A stretch of 64,000 nt of DNA from Volutella citrinella (GCA_034401135.1 JAWZSP010000002.1:2108001-2172000); one strand, 5' to 3'; shown: positions 1-11,982, counted from the first letter of the stretch. The notes: generated by a model not told the origin, from the letters alone. A program made the numbers and translations.

Positions 1-183
1 ATCGACTACACCCGTGTCAACGAATTTGGACAGGGTGGTGACGATGAGGGCGAGGATGAGAAGAAGAAGGAGGAGACGAAGAAGGAGGCTGAGGGCAAGG
101 AGGCTCTGACAAAGGAGGTTAAGAAGCTTGAGGCCAAGGCCACTGGCGCGGACACTGGCAAGAAGGCTACCAAGCGTAAGTAG
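1..183 (+). CDS. 3' end of a Lys/Glu-rich protein (partial)
   Basis: The window opens inside a coding exon. Reading frame 1 is open from the first base and gives 60 residues before a TAG stop at 181-183. The visible part starts IDYTRVNEFG, runs into an acidic stretch and then becomes a highly charged tail rich in Lys, Glu and Ala that ends KATKRK. Such tails are common on nucleolar, ribosome-associated and ER-membrane proteins, and nothing here separates those options. No domain is visible and I do not recognise the protein. The direction and frame are well supported by codon use and by the clean stop; the identity is not. Confidence 0.7.
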   Translation: MDYTRVNEFGQGGDDEGEDEKKKEETKKEAEGKEALTKEVKKLEAKATGADTGKKATKRK

Positions 184-1473
184 GGCTAAGCTTGTGCATA
201 TCTGGAGTGGTGACGGTGTCGGACCCGGAAATGGGAATCGGCGCTACGAGTACTATATGTGGAGGGAAGATTGAGGTTACGTTGGCCATAACTTGGTTGT
301 AATATTAGAGTGGAAGTAATATTATGATAAGGATATTCAAACCAACTCTAACAAGGTCTCCAGCTGGCCTTATGGTGACCCAGCCCCATGTGTCAACAGG
401 AAAAAGCAACGCGACGGCTGCTGCGCCAGGTTTTTCGTAATGGGACAGGGACCCGCTTTGATGACGCCGGTGAAACCAGCCACAGCGCAGGCACAAGCCA
501 ACAGCAGCAAGAGCGCAGCTTCGACATCAACGCATGTTGCGGGAAACAGGACTCGGCGAGCGATCCTGCACCGACTGGTCGGAGATGATTAATAATTGAG
601 GAGTAGTGCGATTAGTTCTATGCTTCCTAAAATAAGTTACTGGCAATAGGAGTCCGCTCTTGCATTGGTGCGCGTGCATGCTTAGCCGTGATCCCCCCAG
701 CGCCTTACGCCATCAATCCCACCCACCTTGTGCACCTAGAGTTGCCGGGAAGGCCCTCTTCCTGATAAGGTACCGACTAAAAGGCCTAGCGAGTGGCGCC
801 CAGCAGCTTATTACTCTACAATAGTCCGTACCTGCCTTGTCAATAATGAGCAGTGCCGCAGCAAGTGCCTTACCAGGTGCTATACCCAAGTGAGAGGCAG
901 GTACGGACGAGGATATAGGACTTCCCCGCTGTCGAAGGCCGTGCAGAATTCTACGAGCCAGCCTATGGTTGCAACGGCTACTGGGTGTGCAACGGCTACT
1001 GGGGTCCTTGCCTTGCCGGGCTTGCGCACAGCTTCCCACACAGCCCGCCGCCGCCCGCTGGCCAGATGGTAGGACCCTCCATTAGTTACGTAGTGCTCCA
1101 CTTGTCCTGTAGGCATCCCCGGCTCGGGCTCCTTCTGCAGCACGCACGTCCTGCCGTCTCCTCCACCTCCTACAGGGCCAGCCGCAGGCCGCCGACAGGT
1201 GTTCAGCTCTCTTTCCGGCTCAATAAAGAGCGCTGCTTGTCCACGCCTGCGCCTTCTTCCTGGTCCCCGACCGTCAACTCGGTTACTATTGAATTCCAGC
1301 TGCTCTGCGCGCAGGCAGAACTACGAGAGCGCCCACCCCGCGACCAGCTGTCGAGCGACGATTGACGATCTATCCACAGCACGACTCAAGCTCCGCGAGC
1401 CCCAATCAACCTCGACGACAAGCACGCACCAGCGTCCTAGGCTTTGCAGCTGCCTCTGACCACATTGGCTTGA
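184..1473. other. intergenic region, 1.3 kb
   Basis: This stretch holds the 3' untranslated region of the preceding gene and the presumed promoter and leader of the next. All reading frames here are short and unlike known proteins. A missing first exon of the downstream gene may lie within about 1050-1470: a branch-like CTGAC lies at about 1455-1459, 18 bases before a possible acceptor AG at 1476-1477. I could not fix a matching donor. Nothing else is seen. Confidence 0.6.
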
Positions 1474-2767
1474 CAAGTTTACATACAATATACGGCATCT
1501 GGGAGCGCCACTCCCACCAACCACGCCGAGCTGGCCGGTCTCGAGGACCCGGAGGGGGGCCCAACTGGCGGCCCCGATGCTCCCCTCCCTTCTCCTTCCC
1601 GCCAAACCAGGACGACCAAATCCGAATCGGTCGGGTCTTTGCTAGCTGCCATTGCCAATGTCCTCTCTGAAGGGTTGCGCATCCTCGGTCTCTCCGACAA
1701 GCGCCACTGGGGCCTCGACGAGCATGAACAGGTGCGCGCTCTCGCCGCCACCTTGGACGAGGCAAAGAAGGACTTCCAGGAGCTGTCGCCGCTACTCAAC
1801 GGCCAAATGAGCTACGAGACGGATCGCAAGCGTACGTCGTTTCCAAAAATTTCCCCTGGGTGTGTCGTGTTGGGCGGTCTCAAGACCATCTCCGATCCTT
1901 CGGTCGATTGGCCTCCCGATAAAGCCAACGCTGATATCCCGGGACAATACTATATTAAAGAGCTTCCCCACGCTAACTTGAGGTCTAGATGAATCTGTCG
2001 AGGAGCTGGAAGCTCTAAGGGTCAGGTTCGGCGCCCATATCGAAGCCATACGAGATTGGAGCCGCTCAGGTGGTCCCATTGATCCTACTTGGGCTCGCGA
2101 AACCCACGACCTCCAGCGTCTGCTCCACCGAGCGCAGTGTAGAGCGGCTCGGCGAGTGTTCACTTCTGAGAAGGAGGGTGCGACAAGGTGTCTTGGAGCT
2201 TTCCTAGTGTACAGAAAGCAGAGGCAGTGGGCCAAGGCGCCTCCCGCCGCGGACGAAGTTGAGTACTCTGAACGGTATCGGGAAGAGCTCTTGATATGCA
2301 ACAAGGTCGGGGCTTTTCAGCGGTTCGGCGAAGACCATATCGCATTTGTATGCGACTATTGTGATGGCCATATTGTTTGGGAGGATCTTGATTCCATGCC
2401 ATCAATACGGACGGCTCAGGAGGCCGCTGCGTCGCCGATTCTGACTCAGTCTCCAACCCCAACGAATCCTCACTGGCAAGCAACTGGGTTTGGAAAAATC
2501 AACCACGACGAGAGGCAGATCGTATTTGCCCCAGTCGCCATCGCGAATCATGTAGCACCACAGGAGCGCGATTGGCTCGCTGGGCTTCTCTGCCCCTATT
2601 GCGAGGACGAAGGCACAGCGCCGCAAGAGGAGTACGACGACGAGGACGGCTACCACCCCGATCCAACACATGAAGACATGGCGGCTTTTCAGGAACACCT
2701 CGAGTGGCAGCACACGACAGCCGCTCCCACATCCACTGTCAAAGATTCAACCTGTGCAATGATGTAA
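1474..2767 (+). CDS. zinc-finger-like protein with C-terminal CaaX box
   Basis: Two exons are clear. The first is open from 1474 to 1831 and the second runs 1989-2767. The intron 1832-1988 starts GTACG and has a CTAAC branch site 12 bases before its TAG acceptor. The frame has no ATG before 1807, so the true start is probably in an unresolved upstream exon. The N-terminal part is Pro/Gly/Ser-rich, followed by helical segments. The C-terminal half holds a CxxC pair (CDYC, 2351-2362), a second CxxC (CPYC, 2591-2602) and then HLEWQH. Together these look like zinc ligands of a degenerate C2H2 finger. The last four residues are CAMM, a classic CaaX prenylation signal with Met in the last place, which favours farnesyl transfer. 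I do not recognise the family. Membrane anchoring and metal binding are inferences. Confidence 0.7.
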
Positions 2768-3319
2768 GGAATAGCACAAGCGAGCGCGACGATCTTGATG
2801 TGCATCTTTTTCTTGAGTTTTTTCTCTTTCAAATTTGGGTAGGGTTATCGATCATGGAGTTTGGAGTCGCAGAGAAGCATCCTCAGCGGAGCAAAGGGTC
2901 CATTGACTCGGGTGTCGTGGACGAAGCGTATCACAAACGGACATATTCAATGATTACTTGACGAGCTGACTAGAAGCATCAACATTTGAACGGCTTGGGC
3001 ACGACGACTCCGATTGTAAAACTAGTCGAGTAAATGTACATGAGATTTTCATTTGTGCAAGAGATTTGACCCTTGTCTTCTTCTGACCATGAGTGACGGG
3101 ACCCCTTTCGCATGCCCAACTCGTGCCAATGGGACTTGACCATTTGGCCCCCGAGGCACTGGAGCATTCATGCGCACACACAGTTCAAACGTACAAGAGA
3201 GAGAGACATCATACTGCGCCTCGCTGGATCATTATTCCGACTACCTATGTGTCGATCAAAAGAGCAAAACGACAATGACAGCCCGCGTTACGGGGAGGGG
3301 GAAGCATTTGCATGAACGC
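2768..3319. other. convergent 3' intergenic region
   Basis: The region lies between two genes that point at each other, so it should hold both 3' untranslated regions. It is moderately AT-rich and has no frame that I would call a gene. Confidence 0.6.
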
Positions 3320-4101
3320 TTAGAAGAACCGCCACCACAGGAAGAAGAGGATGATGAATCCGAGAGCGGCAAAGGGCCCGTACTGCTTGACGAGGAGCTC
3401 CCAGTTGATACGGACGGCAGCGCGGCGGTACTTCTTGGAGTCGTCGCGCAGGCGGGAGCTCAGCTCGCCCATGCGCTCGAGGCTGTCGCCGCGGTAGAGC
3501 AGGTCCTCAATGTTCTTTGTCATGACCTTTGTGACGTCGCGCAGCTCGTCGTTGAGCTTGTCGAGGTTCTGGGCGGCGCGGGCGTCGGCGTACGTCGTCT
3601 TCGACTTTGAGATGAAGTTGTCAAACTCCATGAAGGCGTAGGGCCGCAGCGAGGGGCTGTGGACCTGCTGGGCCGGGTACGTGTTTGTGAACTCGCGGGC
3701 GAGGTCGGCGAGGTAGGTGAAGGCAAGCTTGCGCGGGTACGAGGCGGCGCAGATGCAGAGGAAGACAATGTCCGAGTCGATGAGGTAGTGCAGCGTGTGG
3801 GCGGCGGCCTCGATGCTGGCCTGGGCCTCCGAGTTGCGCGTGAGCTTGCGGAGCACCTGGCGCACATGGTTTTTGGTCTCGGTGAGGGCGGTCTCGGCCT
3901 GTGCGAAGGGGAAGCGGCTCAGGTTAGCTTTTTGGTATCATAGCAATGCGGGCTGGTGGGCAATGCGACTGTACCTGCTCGTCGTCGACGGATGCGCAGA
4001 GCATGAGGCCTGTCATGAGGCTGTCAGAAGGAAAGTCTAGGGCGAGGCGGGCCGCGAGAGGGCTCACCATCCAGCCGAGATATTTGCGTCGAGTAGATCA
4101 T
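3320..4101 (-). CDS. sec22: R-SNARE Sec22
   Basis: Sec22 is the longin-type R-SNARE of ER-Golgi transport, acting in both directions and anchored by a C-terminal membrane segment. The gene reads in three exons on the minus strand: 4101-4068, 4009-3975 and 3898-3320. These give 215 residues, the usual length of the family. The start reads MIYSTQISRLDGLMLCAS, the typical longin N-terminus. Residues up to about 120 form the longin domain, about 125-185 the SNARE helix (KVMTKNIEDLLYRGDSLERM, with the zero-layer Arg in LLYRGD), and about 193-211 the hydrophobic anchor ending FLWWRFF. Both introns are short (58 and 76 bases). The first coding exon is only 34 bases and the second 35, which automatic gene callers often miss. 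Confidence 0.96.
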
Positions 4102-4781
4102 GGCGGCGACCAGGTCTGAAGTGGTAGGGGGGGGGAGGGCGGCGAGGATCGGTGACAGCAGGCAGGGCTCTTTATCGAATTCAAGTGTCTGTCCCGTCCC
4201 TTGAACCTACGTGTCCAGAATGGCACGCGACGGCGGGGATGACGCTGGGGCGACCGCAGGCAGAAACGGGTGGCGGCAAATGGCGCAACGAGATGCAACT
4301 GCGTCTGGGGACAGCAAAAGCCTGGATCCGGCGTTCCGAAGCGAAAAGTAGAGCCGTTTGTTGCTGGTTGTGTCGAGTCGGTGCAAAAGGCCAGTATGGT
4401 TTTGGAGCTGGAGTCCAAAAGGTGGTATAATTCAGAAGCCCCCCATTCGCCCTGCGGAAAGCTTTGGCAGGGATCATGGCGGCGCTGATAAGATAACAGC
4501 CAGCGCCACGGCACCACATGGCCATCATTTCTCCTCCACCAGATTATTGAACAGTCTTCTCTTAATTTAATATAAGAGGAGCAAAAAATATATGAGGAGA
4601 GATTTATGATGGAAAATCTGTGGTTTTTTATCTATTTTGTGTACTTGTTCATCGCTGTTTCTTCAATTGGCAGCATCAGGCCCTCCTCTCGTTCTCATGC
4701 CCTCATGAATACCTACACATGAGCAGCGGTGACGGCACTATTCAGGTCTGTGTCCTTATATTAAATTTATTTCCCACATGT
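4102..4781. other. intergenic region upstream of Sec22
   Basis: This holds the Sec22 promoter and leader and the 3' untranslated region of the Elp5 gene, both on the minus strand. An AT-rich block near 4555-4620 fits a transcript end. There is no coding signal. Confidence 0.6.
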
Positions 4782-5948
4782 CTAAATCTCATCCTCTTCG
4801 TCGTCAAAGTCATCCTCCCGGCCCATCTCATACAGGATCCTGCCGCCCTCGCCAGCGCCAATGTCCGTTTGCGCGTCAAAATACGGCAGCACGATGCCCT
4901 CGCGGTCCTTGCGTTGCTTCTCTGTGAGGCCCAGGTTGAAGGTACTCTCCGGCTCCTCCTCGCCCTCGCCGGTTCCACCGCCCTCCTCGGGCGCTTTGAA
5001 CATTGGGTGGTCGCTCAGGAGGCACACGGCGCCTGGCGATGGCGGCGTCGTCGTCGAGCCTGTGCCAGCCGCATTGGGCATTATGATGAACTTCTCCGAG
5101 ATGGTCCTCCCGCTGCGTCGCCGCAGCTCCATGTGTGCCACGACCCCGTCATAACTGCCGCTTCGCTCCCTGGCCTTCTCCCTGAGGCCGACGAGCACGC
5201 CCTCGCGGTCCTCCCCCAGGCCCCACTCCGGCTCCTGGACACTTCGGTTGCGCGCCTTCTGCCGCTCGATCTCCTGGTAGAGACTCGAGAGCCGCAGGAT
5301 TGCCGTGGCGAGGTGGCACAGGATCGTGAAGGGGTGCGGCTCATACTCGCTGAACGTCTTAGGCAGGACGACGGGGACATCGTCGTGATAGGTGGCGACA
5401 ATGGACACGGCGGGTGTGATGATGCTGGACAGGAAGCTTGCTAGAGACTGAGGGGCAGCTGCGGCCAGTGAATTGAGAGAATCGATTATAACGACTGCTC
5501 CTGCGCAAATGTGAGCCACTGGTCTCAGTGAAGCGTCCTGTCATACTCACTCGCCGTCGGCTTTGCCTTGGCCGCAGAAGGGTCAAACGCCGGGTAGTGC
5601 GCAATCAAGTCCCGCCGCACAGCGTTCAAGTCCCTCCCAGAAGCCTTGATGAAGACGTCGGCATCCCGAGGCTTCTTGAGCGTCGCAAAGGACAGGAACA
5701 CGACGGACGTCTTAGCGATCTAGGCCCTTGTCAATCTCTGGCTCGTTCTCGACTCGAAGGGTCTCACAGAGGGGGTTTCCGGATCTCACCCTTGCGCGCG
5801 CAATAAACTCCCCGAGCAAGGGCTGCGACGGCTGCTCGAGGCTGTCAATGACTATTGTGAGAGGGCTTGCGCCGTCGCGGAGGTTCAAGAGTTTTTGCAG
5901 AAGCAGGAGGCTGTGTGAGCGAGTGTGGGCACTCGATGTTGGCGCCAT
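4782..5948 (-). CDS. elp5: Elongator complex subunit Elp5
   Basis: Elp5 is one of the three RecA-like subunits (Elp4-Elp5-Elp6) that form the accessory ring of Elongator, the complex that modifies wobble uridines of tRNA. The gene has three exons, 5948-5790, 5719-5551 and 5500-4782, giving 348 residues. The first exon holds the hydrophobic strand LTIVIDSLEQP, the second the strand TSVVFLSFATLKKP, and the third AVVIIDSLNSL. These are core strands of the ATPase fold, and no Walker A loop is visible, as is normal for Elp5. The C-terminus carries the family signature GRILYEMGREDDFDDEEDEI, a Tyr followed by an acidic tail. The intron joints preserve frame (phase 0, then phase 1). I assign the name from the tail motif and overall layout. 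Confidence 0.88.
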
Positions 5949-6490
5949 GGCGGCGGTGGTGCCAAGGAGATTGATGCCCTGCGGAGTCTTAAGGGATTTC
6001 GTATGGTAGACACTTGTTTTTTAATAGTCACGGCTGTTTTACTTGAAAGAGGATTTTGCGCTGGTGTTGTTTGAGATGGTAGGTTGGGTCGTCATTCTGC
6101 CTGGGTATGCGCTGGGCCTCTGGATATGGCGGGGTACTGGTTCTGAACGCTAGTGGGGCAGTCGCAATTCGCATCAACACCAGCCTGCGCGCACCCATCA
6201 GTTAATCTCCAAAGGGCCTAATGGAGAACTTTTTACCCAATAGCCAGATTACATCAATGTATCCGTTTTACTATATCGGGTTTTCCTTTATTGACTGCTA
6301 CACTGGGCCTGTCTTGAATCTTTTCGATGCCATGGTGTCTATATTTCGGTGTCTTGAAAACCAGGAAGTAAAACGTCCCCGCCAAGAGGTCATCATGCAT
6401 TTCGTCTTATCAATCTTTGCTCCCCGTCCACCCAAGATGAACTATTAGTTTAAAACGAAGAAAACCCTTGCGGGTGATGTCTATGCAGAA
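5949..6490. other. intergenic region between Elp5 and ASXH genes
   Basis: This is the promoter side of Elp5 and the 3' side of the next minus-strand gene. Short frames here have no protein-like features. Confidence 0.55.
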
Positions 6491-7351
6491 TCACGGCTGG
6501 TGGGAGGGGCTGTCCACTACGTCTTCTTTGGGGCGCATCACGCCAGTCCCTCCGCCAACTTCCGCGGATACTCGTTTCTCTCCAGAACCATCAAGGCATC
6601 CCGACTTCCCACCGTACGTATCCTTCATTTCCGTGTCCTCGCCGCCTTCGTTGCTCGCTCCGTTGGCCTGGCGGCGATGCCTTAGATGGGGGGGGAGCTC
6701 CGTTTCCCAGTCGTCCTGAAACTTTTGCTCCAAATGCTCGTCAAACTCCCCGGTCTTCCTCATCTCGTGGGCTGACCACGCAGACGCCAGCCACTCGGGA
6801 TCGTGTCGTCCCTGAGCGATGTTCTGGGTGTACGCGGCACAGTCATGGCGGAAGCTGTCGTCATTCATGAGCGATACAAAGTCTGGGCGGGCGTTTTCGG
6901 TCCCGTGGTCGAGGATGTGCTGGCTGTCCGGGAACAGAGCCAATATCTCGCCTCTCTCTTCCAGGCTGAGGACATCCCAGGCCATGGGATTGGAAAATAT
7001 AGTCTGGTCTTGTGTTAGCCGGTGGTCCACTTGTCGTCCTGCCTTATGGGGTCTCACTCTTAAATCTGCGGACGCAAGAGGCGACTTGGGGTCCGTGATT
7101 ATATTCTCAGAGTTCCATCTGGGCTTTCGAACCCTCTTCCTTGCTGGAGCTGCCTTCTCCTTGGCCTTTGGCGGGTTGGGCTTTTTGCCTGAGCTTCTGG
7201 TCCGCCGTCTGGGTGCTTCTTCAGCCATTTCGCATCTTGCCTCGGAGCTGGATGGCATGTCGGCGTTTTCGAGGTGGCCAGGAGAATAAAGAGGGGACGA
7301 GAGGCCATCCGTCTCAAATTTTAGTGTGTCATTTGCATGTGAATCGCCCAT
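6491..7351 (-). CDS. ASXH-domain (Asx homology) nuclear protein
   Basis: A single exon encodes 286 residues. A basic, Pro/Lys-rich segment (residues about 45-80, RRRTRSSGKK and neighbours) looks like a nuclear localisation signal. It is followed by a domain of about 105 residues starting near residue 113 (LTQDQTIFSNPMAWDVLSLE) and including the strongly typical EILALFPDSQHILDHG, then LASAWSAHEMRKTGEFDEHL. This matches the fungal Asx homology (ASXH) family. In animals ASXL proteins use it to bind and activate the BAP1 deubiquitinase on histone H2A. Whether this fungal protein partners a UCH-family enzyme is inference. The C-terminus is acidic and low in complexity. The gene is transcribed divergently from the DUF2264 gene. 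Confidence 0.8.
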   Translation of the reverse strand: MGDSHANDTLKFETDGLSSPLYSPGHLENADMPSSSEARCEMAEEAPRRRTRSSGKKPNPPKAKEKAAPARKRVRKPRWNSENIITDPKSPLASADLRVRPHKAGRQVDHRLTQDQTIFSNPMAWDVLSLEERGEILALFPDSQHILDHGTENARPDFVSLMNDDSFRHDCAAYTQNIAQGRHDPEWLASAWSAHEMRKTGEFDEHLEQKFQDDWETELPPHLRHRRQANGASNEGGEDTEMKDTYGGKSGCLDGSGEKRVSAEVGGGTGVMRPKEDVVDSPSHQP

Positions 7352-8482
7352 GGCCGCGAGCTGATAGATCGGAGCTGGGAGCTACGGCGGGAGGTTTGCT
7401 GAACGCTCCGGCGCCGGGTTGGTGGAATGTCCAGCGGGCGACGAGTCTTTTGTTTGTACCGCCAGGGCTTACCGCAATGTTGCGCAATATTCACGGGGCA
7501 CCAATCACGAGATTCGCATCATGGAGGTTGGCGCTGCCATTGAGGAGCTGCGAATTGTTCGTCCAGGTTTCGTTTGTCGAGTGGAGGAATGCTGGGTGGC
7601 GGGGCAGATGGGAGTAGCAGGTGAGAGCAGCATGGTATCGCTAGGTACGGGCTAGCTAAGTCGTGGTCAGTGAACCAAAGCCAGCCACGGCCCGCGTCCC
7701 AGGAAACAAGTGATTAGAGGTATCTTGCCTCCTAGTCCATTTTTAAATGATGGAGAGGGGAAAAGTAAGAAATTGTATTGCTGTATTGCAACATGAACGC
7801 AATTAAGCCGCAGCATTGCGATTAACTAGGTAGTTAGAACGCAAGCTCCAAATATACCATGGCGACTCGACACATACCAACTCACACGGTGTGATCTATG
7901 AAAACAAGTATGGCGTACACACAGGTCTCTAGAAAGAAGCAACAGCCTTTTCTCCCACTTTCATTCCAAGAATTTGATACTGTACCCAAGGACACCCAGC
8001 AAGTGGGACGTTCGCACGAACAGGAGACGGTTTAGGGTAACACCGCTGGAGCGAGTGGGATGCTGTTGCGGTCTTGCGGCGGCTATATTTACTACAAATC
8101 GTGAAATCAACTAGTAAATGATGGAATGAGACTGGTTACTGTTGATGTTGATCGGAATATCGTGTGAGTGCCCCGCCCGAAGTTGCGAGGTTGCGTTCGG
8201 CTGAAGCGCATGGTGAACAGCAGCTGGCGCGATCCCCCACGGCTGACACACCCGACGCTGCGCATCATGGGGGAATGACCCCATATGATGGGGGGTGTGC
8301 GCTTAGGCGGACGGCCAATGGCCGGGGGAGGGGATCATGGCAAGCTCGGCACATATAAAAGCGAGCTCTGTGGCTGCTGCACACCACAAGTAGGCCTGGG
8401 ACGGCCTTTCGCAGCCTGCAGACCACTCGCTGCAACCCTTCACATTTATTTCTAAAACATCTCACTCAAACAACGCAACGCC
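7352..8482. other. divergent intergenic region, 1.1 kb
   Basis: The region separates the ASXH gene (minus) from the DUF2264 gene (plus) and should contain both promoters. The half near 8483 carries the motifs listed separately. The rest has no coding signal. Confidence 0.6.
8235..8360 (+). promoter_or_regulatory. promoter of DUF2264 gene: CreA-like sites, CCAAT, TATA
   Basis: A TATA box (TATAAAA, 8354-8360) lies about 125 bases before the start codon at 8483. Upstream are a CCAAT box (8315-8319) and two matches to the fungal carbon-repressor CreA consensus SYGGRG: CCGGGG at 8322-8327, and GTGGGG on the minus strand at 8235-8240. The TATA call is good. CreA motifs are short and occur by chance, so repression by glucose is only suggested. 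Confidence 0.5.
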
Positions 8483-10890
8483 ATGGCAGCTACGAAGGGG
8501 CTTTGCCTCGGATACAACGACATCCACCCGTTTTCAAAGGTTCAGCTTACAGACCGGAATTCGGTCCAGGAGCTACTGCGTACGCTTCTAGACCCCCTCG
8601 AGCCCTTCTTCTCGCCAGAAAAGGCCCGCGTCAAGTGCCCTGGCGCAACCGCGGTGCGCTTCGATCAAACTGCCTCAGAAGTGGAGGGAATATGCCGTCC
8701 TCTCTGGGGTCTTGCCTCACTCCTGGCGGGGGGAGGAGAGTATCATGGCTTCGAGTGGTGGCTGGAAGGCATCAAGTCCGGAACAAACCCCGACAGCCCA
8801 GAGTATTGGGGCTTTCCCGTCGACAATGACCAGAGAATGGTTGAGATGTGCCCGCTCGGTATGAGGCCCTTTTCGATCCGGTATTCCAACTGACGTTGAC
8901 TGTGTGCACCCCAGGTTTCGCTCTCGCTGTTGCGCCGCAGTTCTGGGACGGCCTGTCCGCCCAAGAGAGGGAGAATGTCGAGAATTGGCTGGGAAACTCC
9001 ATCAACGAGAAGAAGTACGCTGAACGCTACTCGGTATTTCGTAACTGGGACTAACCACTAACCGGCGGTTAGCATGCCCAACACCAACTGGCTCTGGTTT
9101 CGTGGTAAGCATCTCTCGGAATCGAAGCTGTCGTAGCAAAAGACTGATGCAGTGCACCCAGTCTTTGCAAACCTGGGGCTGAAGAACAATGGCGGCAAGT
9201 TCTCTCAGGAGCGACTCGAAAGCGATATTGAGCACCTCGATACGTTCTACCGCGGCGACGGCTGGTCAAACGATGGACCGGAAGGGATTCACCGTGAGCA
9301 TCGCAGCCATGAGCCTGCTCCCCACGGCTAACACGCCCCTCAGAAATGGACTACTACTCGTCTAGTTTCGCCATCCAGCTACTCCAGCTGCTGTACGCCA
9401 AGATTGCGGGCAAGGACGACCCCGAACGAGCCGAGGAGTTCAAGAAGCGCGCGCAGATGGTGGCCCTGGACCTGATCCACTACTTTGACGACGAGGGACG
9501 AGCCATTCCATTCGGGCGCAGCGTCATCTACCGCTTCGCCATGGTCTCGTTCTGGAGCGCGCTGGCCTATGCCGATGTCGATCTGCCCGCGCCGCTGACC
9601 TGGGGAATGGTCAAGGGCGTGGTCCTCCGGAACCTGCGATGGTGGCAGACGCAGCATGACATCTGGACGCCCAGCGGCACCTTGTCAATCGGGTATTCGT
9701 ATCCAAACATGTTTGTAAGTTTCGGCTCCAAGGCGTGGATTTCTGGCGGCAGGCAGTCTAATAAGCGAGAAGGCGTCGGAGAACTACAACAGTCCTGGCA
9801 GCCCGGTAAGCATTTCCGTCGTCCCCATTCAACTTTCCATGCTAATGCTTGACGCACCCAGTATTGGGCGTGTCTGGCGTTTATTTGTCTGGCTGTGCCC
9901 GAGGACCACGGGTTCTGGACATCGACGGAGGAGCAGGCGAGCTCGGTGATTCCCGCAATAAAAGAGCTCAGGCACCCTGGGCACATAATGAGGTGCGTGT
10001 CCATATAGATGTAACATCGGGTAGCATCGAGCCATCCCCTGACCGCCTGGTATAGCTATATGGGCGGCCACTGCATGCTCCTCTCATCAGGACAGGCGTG
10101 CAGCTACCCAATGCGCGCATCGATGGCAAAGTATGGGTCGTTTGCCTACAGCAGCGCGTACGGATACTCTGTGCCGCCGGGCCTGTTCTCGCTTGAGCAG
10201 TACGCCCTCGCCTCGCAGCTGGGCCTGTCGGACGACGGCGGCGAGTACTGGCGGACGAGAAGGCTCTGCGAATACGCCGGCATCGAGCACCGCGACGGCA
10301 AGCCCGTGCTCGTCTCGGAGTGGAGGCCGCTCCCCGGTGTCCGGGTGAAGACGACGCTCGTCCCGCCCGAGGAGAGCACGCCCAACTGGCACCTGCGAGT
10401 CCACCACATCGTCGTCGCGGAAGGCGGGCGCGAGGTCATGACGGCGGACGGATCGTTCGCGATCCGCAACATCAACTCGACGGACGGGCGGTACCTCGAT
10501 CTGTACGACGAGGCCAGGCGGGAGGGCACATCCCCCAAGATCATTGGCAACTACGACGTCAACACGCCCGCGGGGTGGGCTCCGGGGAGCGCAGGGGCGT
10601 TTGCCGTGTCGAGCGGCGCGGGCGCCGTGGGCATCAGGGCGCTCGAAGGAGGTTTGGGGGAGCGAAGGGCCAACCTGGTGAACGCGGACCCCAACTCCAA
10701 CCTGGTGTGCGCTCGCACAGTCATCCCGACGCTCCAGCACACCGTCGCCGCTGGGCAGTCGGTCTGGTACGTGTCAGGGATATACGCTAGGCCCCCCGGC
10801 CGCGGCGTGGACGAGGGTAGCTTCCTCGATGGCTGGGCGGCTCCCCCAGGACTGCCGAGCTGGTTGGAGGCTGAAATCGGGGGCCAATAA
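8483..10890 (+). CDS. DUF2264-domain protein
   Basis: Eight exons (8483-8858, 8915-9014, 9073-9104, 9162-9293, 9344-9714, 9773-9805, 9862-9992, 10056-10890) join in frame to give 669 residues. Family hallmarks are [13 protein letters not shown] near residue 75, [17 protein letters not shown] spanning exons 2-4, and [16 protein letters not shown] spanning exons 6 and 7. The fold expected for DUF2264 is a helical toroid like those of glycan-degrading enzymes. From memory, CAZy family GH154 is built on this domain, which needs checking. There is no signal peptide, so the product is probably intracellular. Exons of 32 and 33 bases lie inside conserved motifs. The gene is followed in the same direction by a sugar transporter 1.9 kb away, which fits import plus intracellular breakdown of a glycan (inference). 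Confidence 0.87.
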
Positions 10891-11963
10891 TCTCCGAAGA
10901 TGATACATAGCACTCGCGTAGCAGTTTGGCATTAGGTGGTAGGCGAATTCACCAACATGCTCCATAGGATATCGCTCGATCTGCCCTCTGCCTTTGCCAA
11001 GTCGCGTGACTGGACGGAGCCGTCTCGGTGAATTTCCGTCCATCAATAACAGGATGCCCTCGTCGTTTCTTGGTCCTGCAGTCCCTTCACTCAGCCTCTT
11101 GCCTCTGCCCCCTCAGCTCTCCCGCTCGGCTGGCGTGGGGGATGGACTCGGCGATGGGATGGGCGCTGCGTTGGTCGCCCCAAGGCCTCGATTCGACCCT
11201 GTCTCGCTTCAGAAACGCTCATCTCGAAGCTCAAAATTGCATCGGCTCACGCCAAAACGCTCTGTCCCCGGGTTGTGGAGCGGCCAGCAGTCGAGCAACG
11301 GCACTAGACCCGATCATGGAGTGCGCCGGCCCGGAATCTGTGAAATCCCACCTATGGGAGTCTACGGGCTGCGATCGGATGACCCTGGAGGCTGCAGTGC
11401 GCCAATGTGTGCTTGCGTAGGAGCCAAGGCCCGAGAGGGGGGCAGCTCAAGAGTCCGGGGCAAACTTCTTTTGGTGGAGCTCTCCGCGTCCCCGCGCTGG
11501 CGGCACATCGTTGGCAGTGCACCCCCCACAGTATAGACTATAGAGTATTCGAGACTCCACGAGCTAATAACCTAATCACCCCAGGTGGCAGACGGTCCTC
11601 CCGCAGCCTCCTAGTCTCTAGATCCCGGAGAAGCAGACATGGCGTCACGCCCCGTATAGAACCATTTTGGGGGCACCACCAGCCCTGGGCGCGCTGGGCA
11701 CCGTCATCCAATGCCCACCGCTGGCCTGGGCGTGTGTGTCGTCAAGCCTTCTGCACGCACCCTGCTCCTCATCTAGCCCAGACGACACACGCCGCGCGCC
11801 GCGCCACGCCACAATCGATCGTCGGCTTGGAGCAACATCCGACTCATTTGCCTGTCCCTGCAGCCCGCTTTGATTCGTGGATTCTAGTTCGTCCGCCTGC
11901 CTCCCGTCGACATAGGCCCGAACTCATGCACGGCCATGCATGTTTCGAGCTTCTGATGCTCGG

Positions 11964-11982
11964 GTGTGTGTGTGTGTGTGTG
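11964..11982 (+). repeat. GT microsatellite
   Basis: An uninterrupted run of about nine GT units. A similar tract with the same CGG flank occurs near 38.9 kb. Confidence 0.9.

Noticed and set aside
4620..5444. 274-codon open frame on the plus strand
   Set aside because: It is antisense to Elp5 and has no domain; leucine-rich content reflects the complementary codons.
7141..7617. 158-codon plus-strand frame
   Set aside because: It overlaps the ASXH gene in antisense and continues into the divergent promoter; it has no domain.
10087..10740. 217-codon minus-strand frame
   Set aside because: It is antisense to the last exon of the DUF2264 gene and rich in Arg/Val/Pro without motifs.
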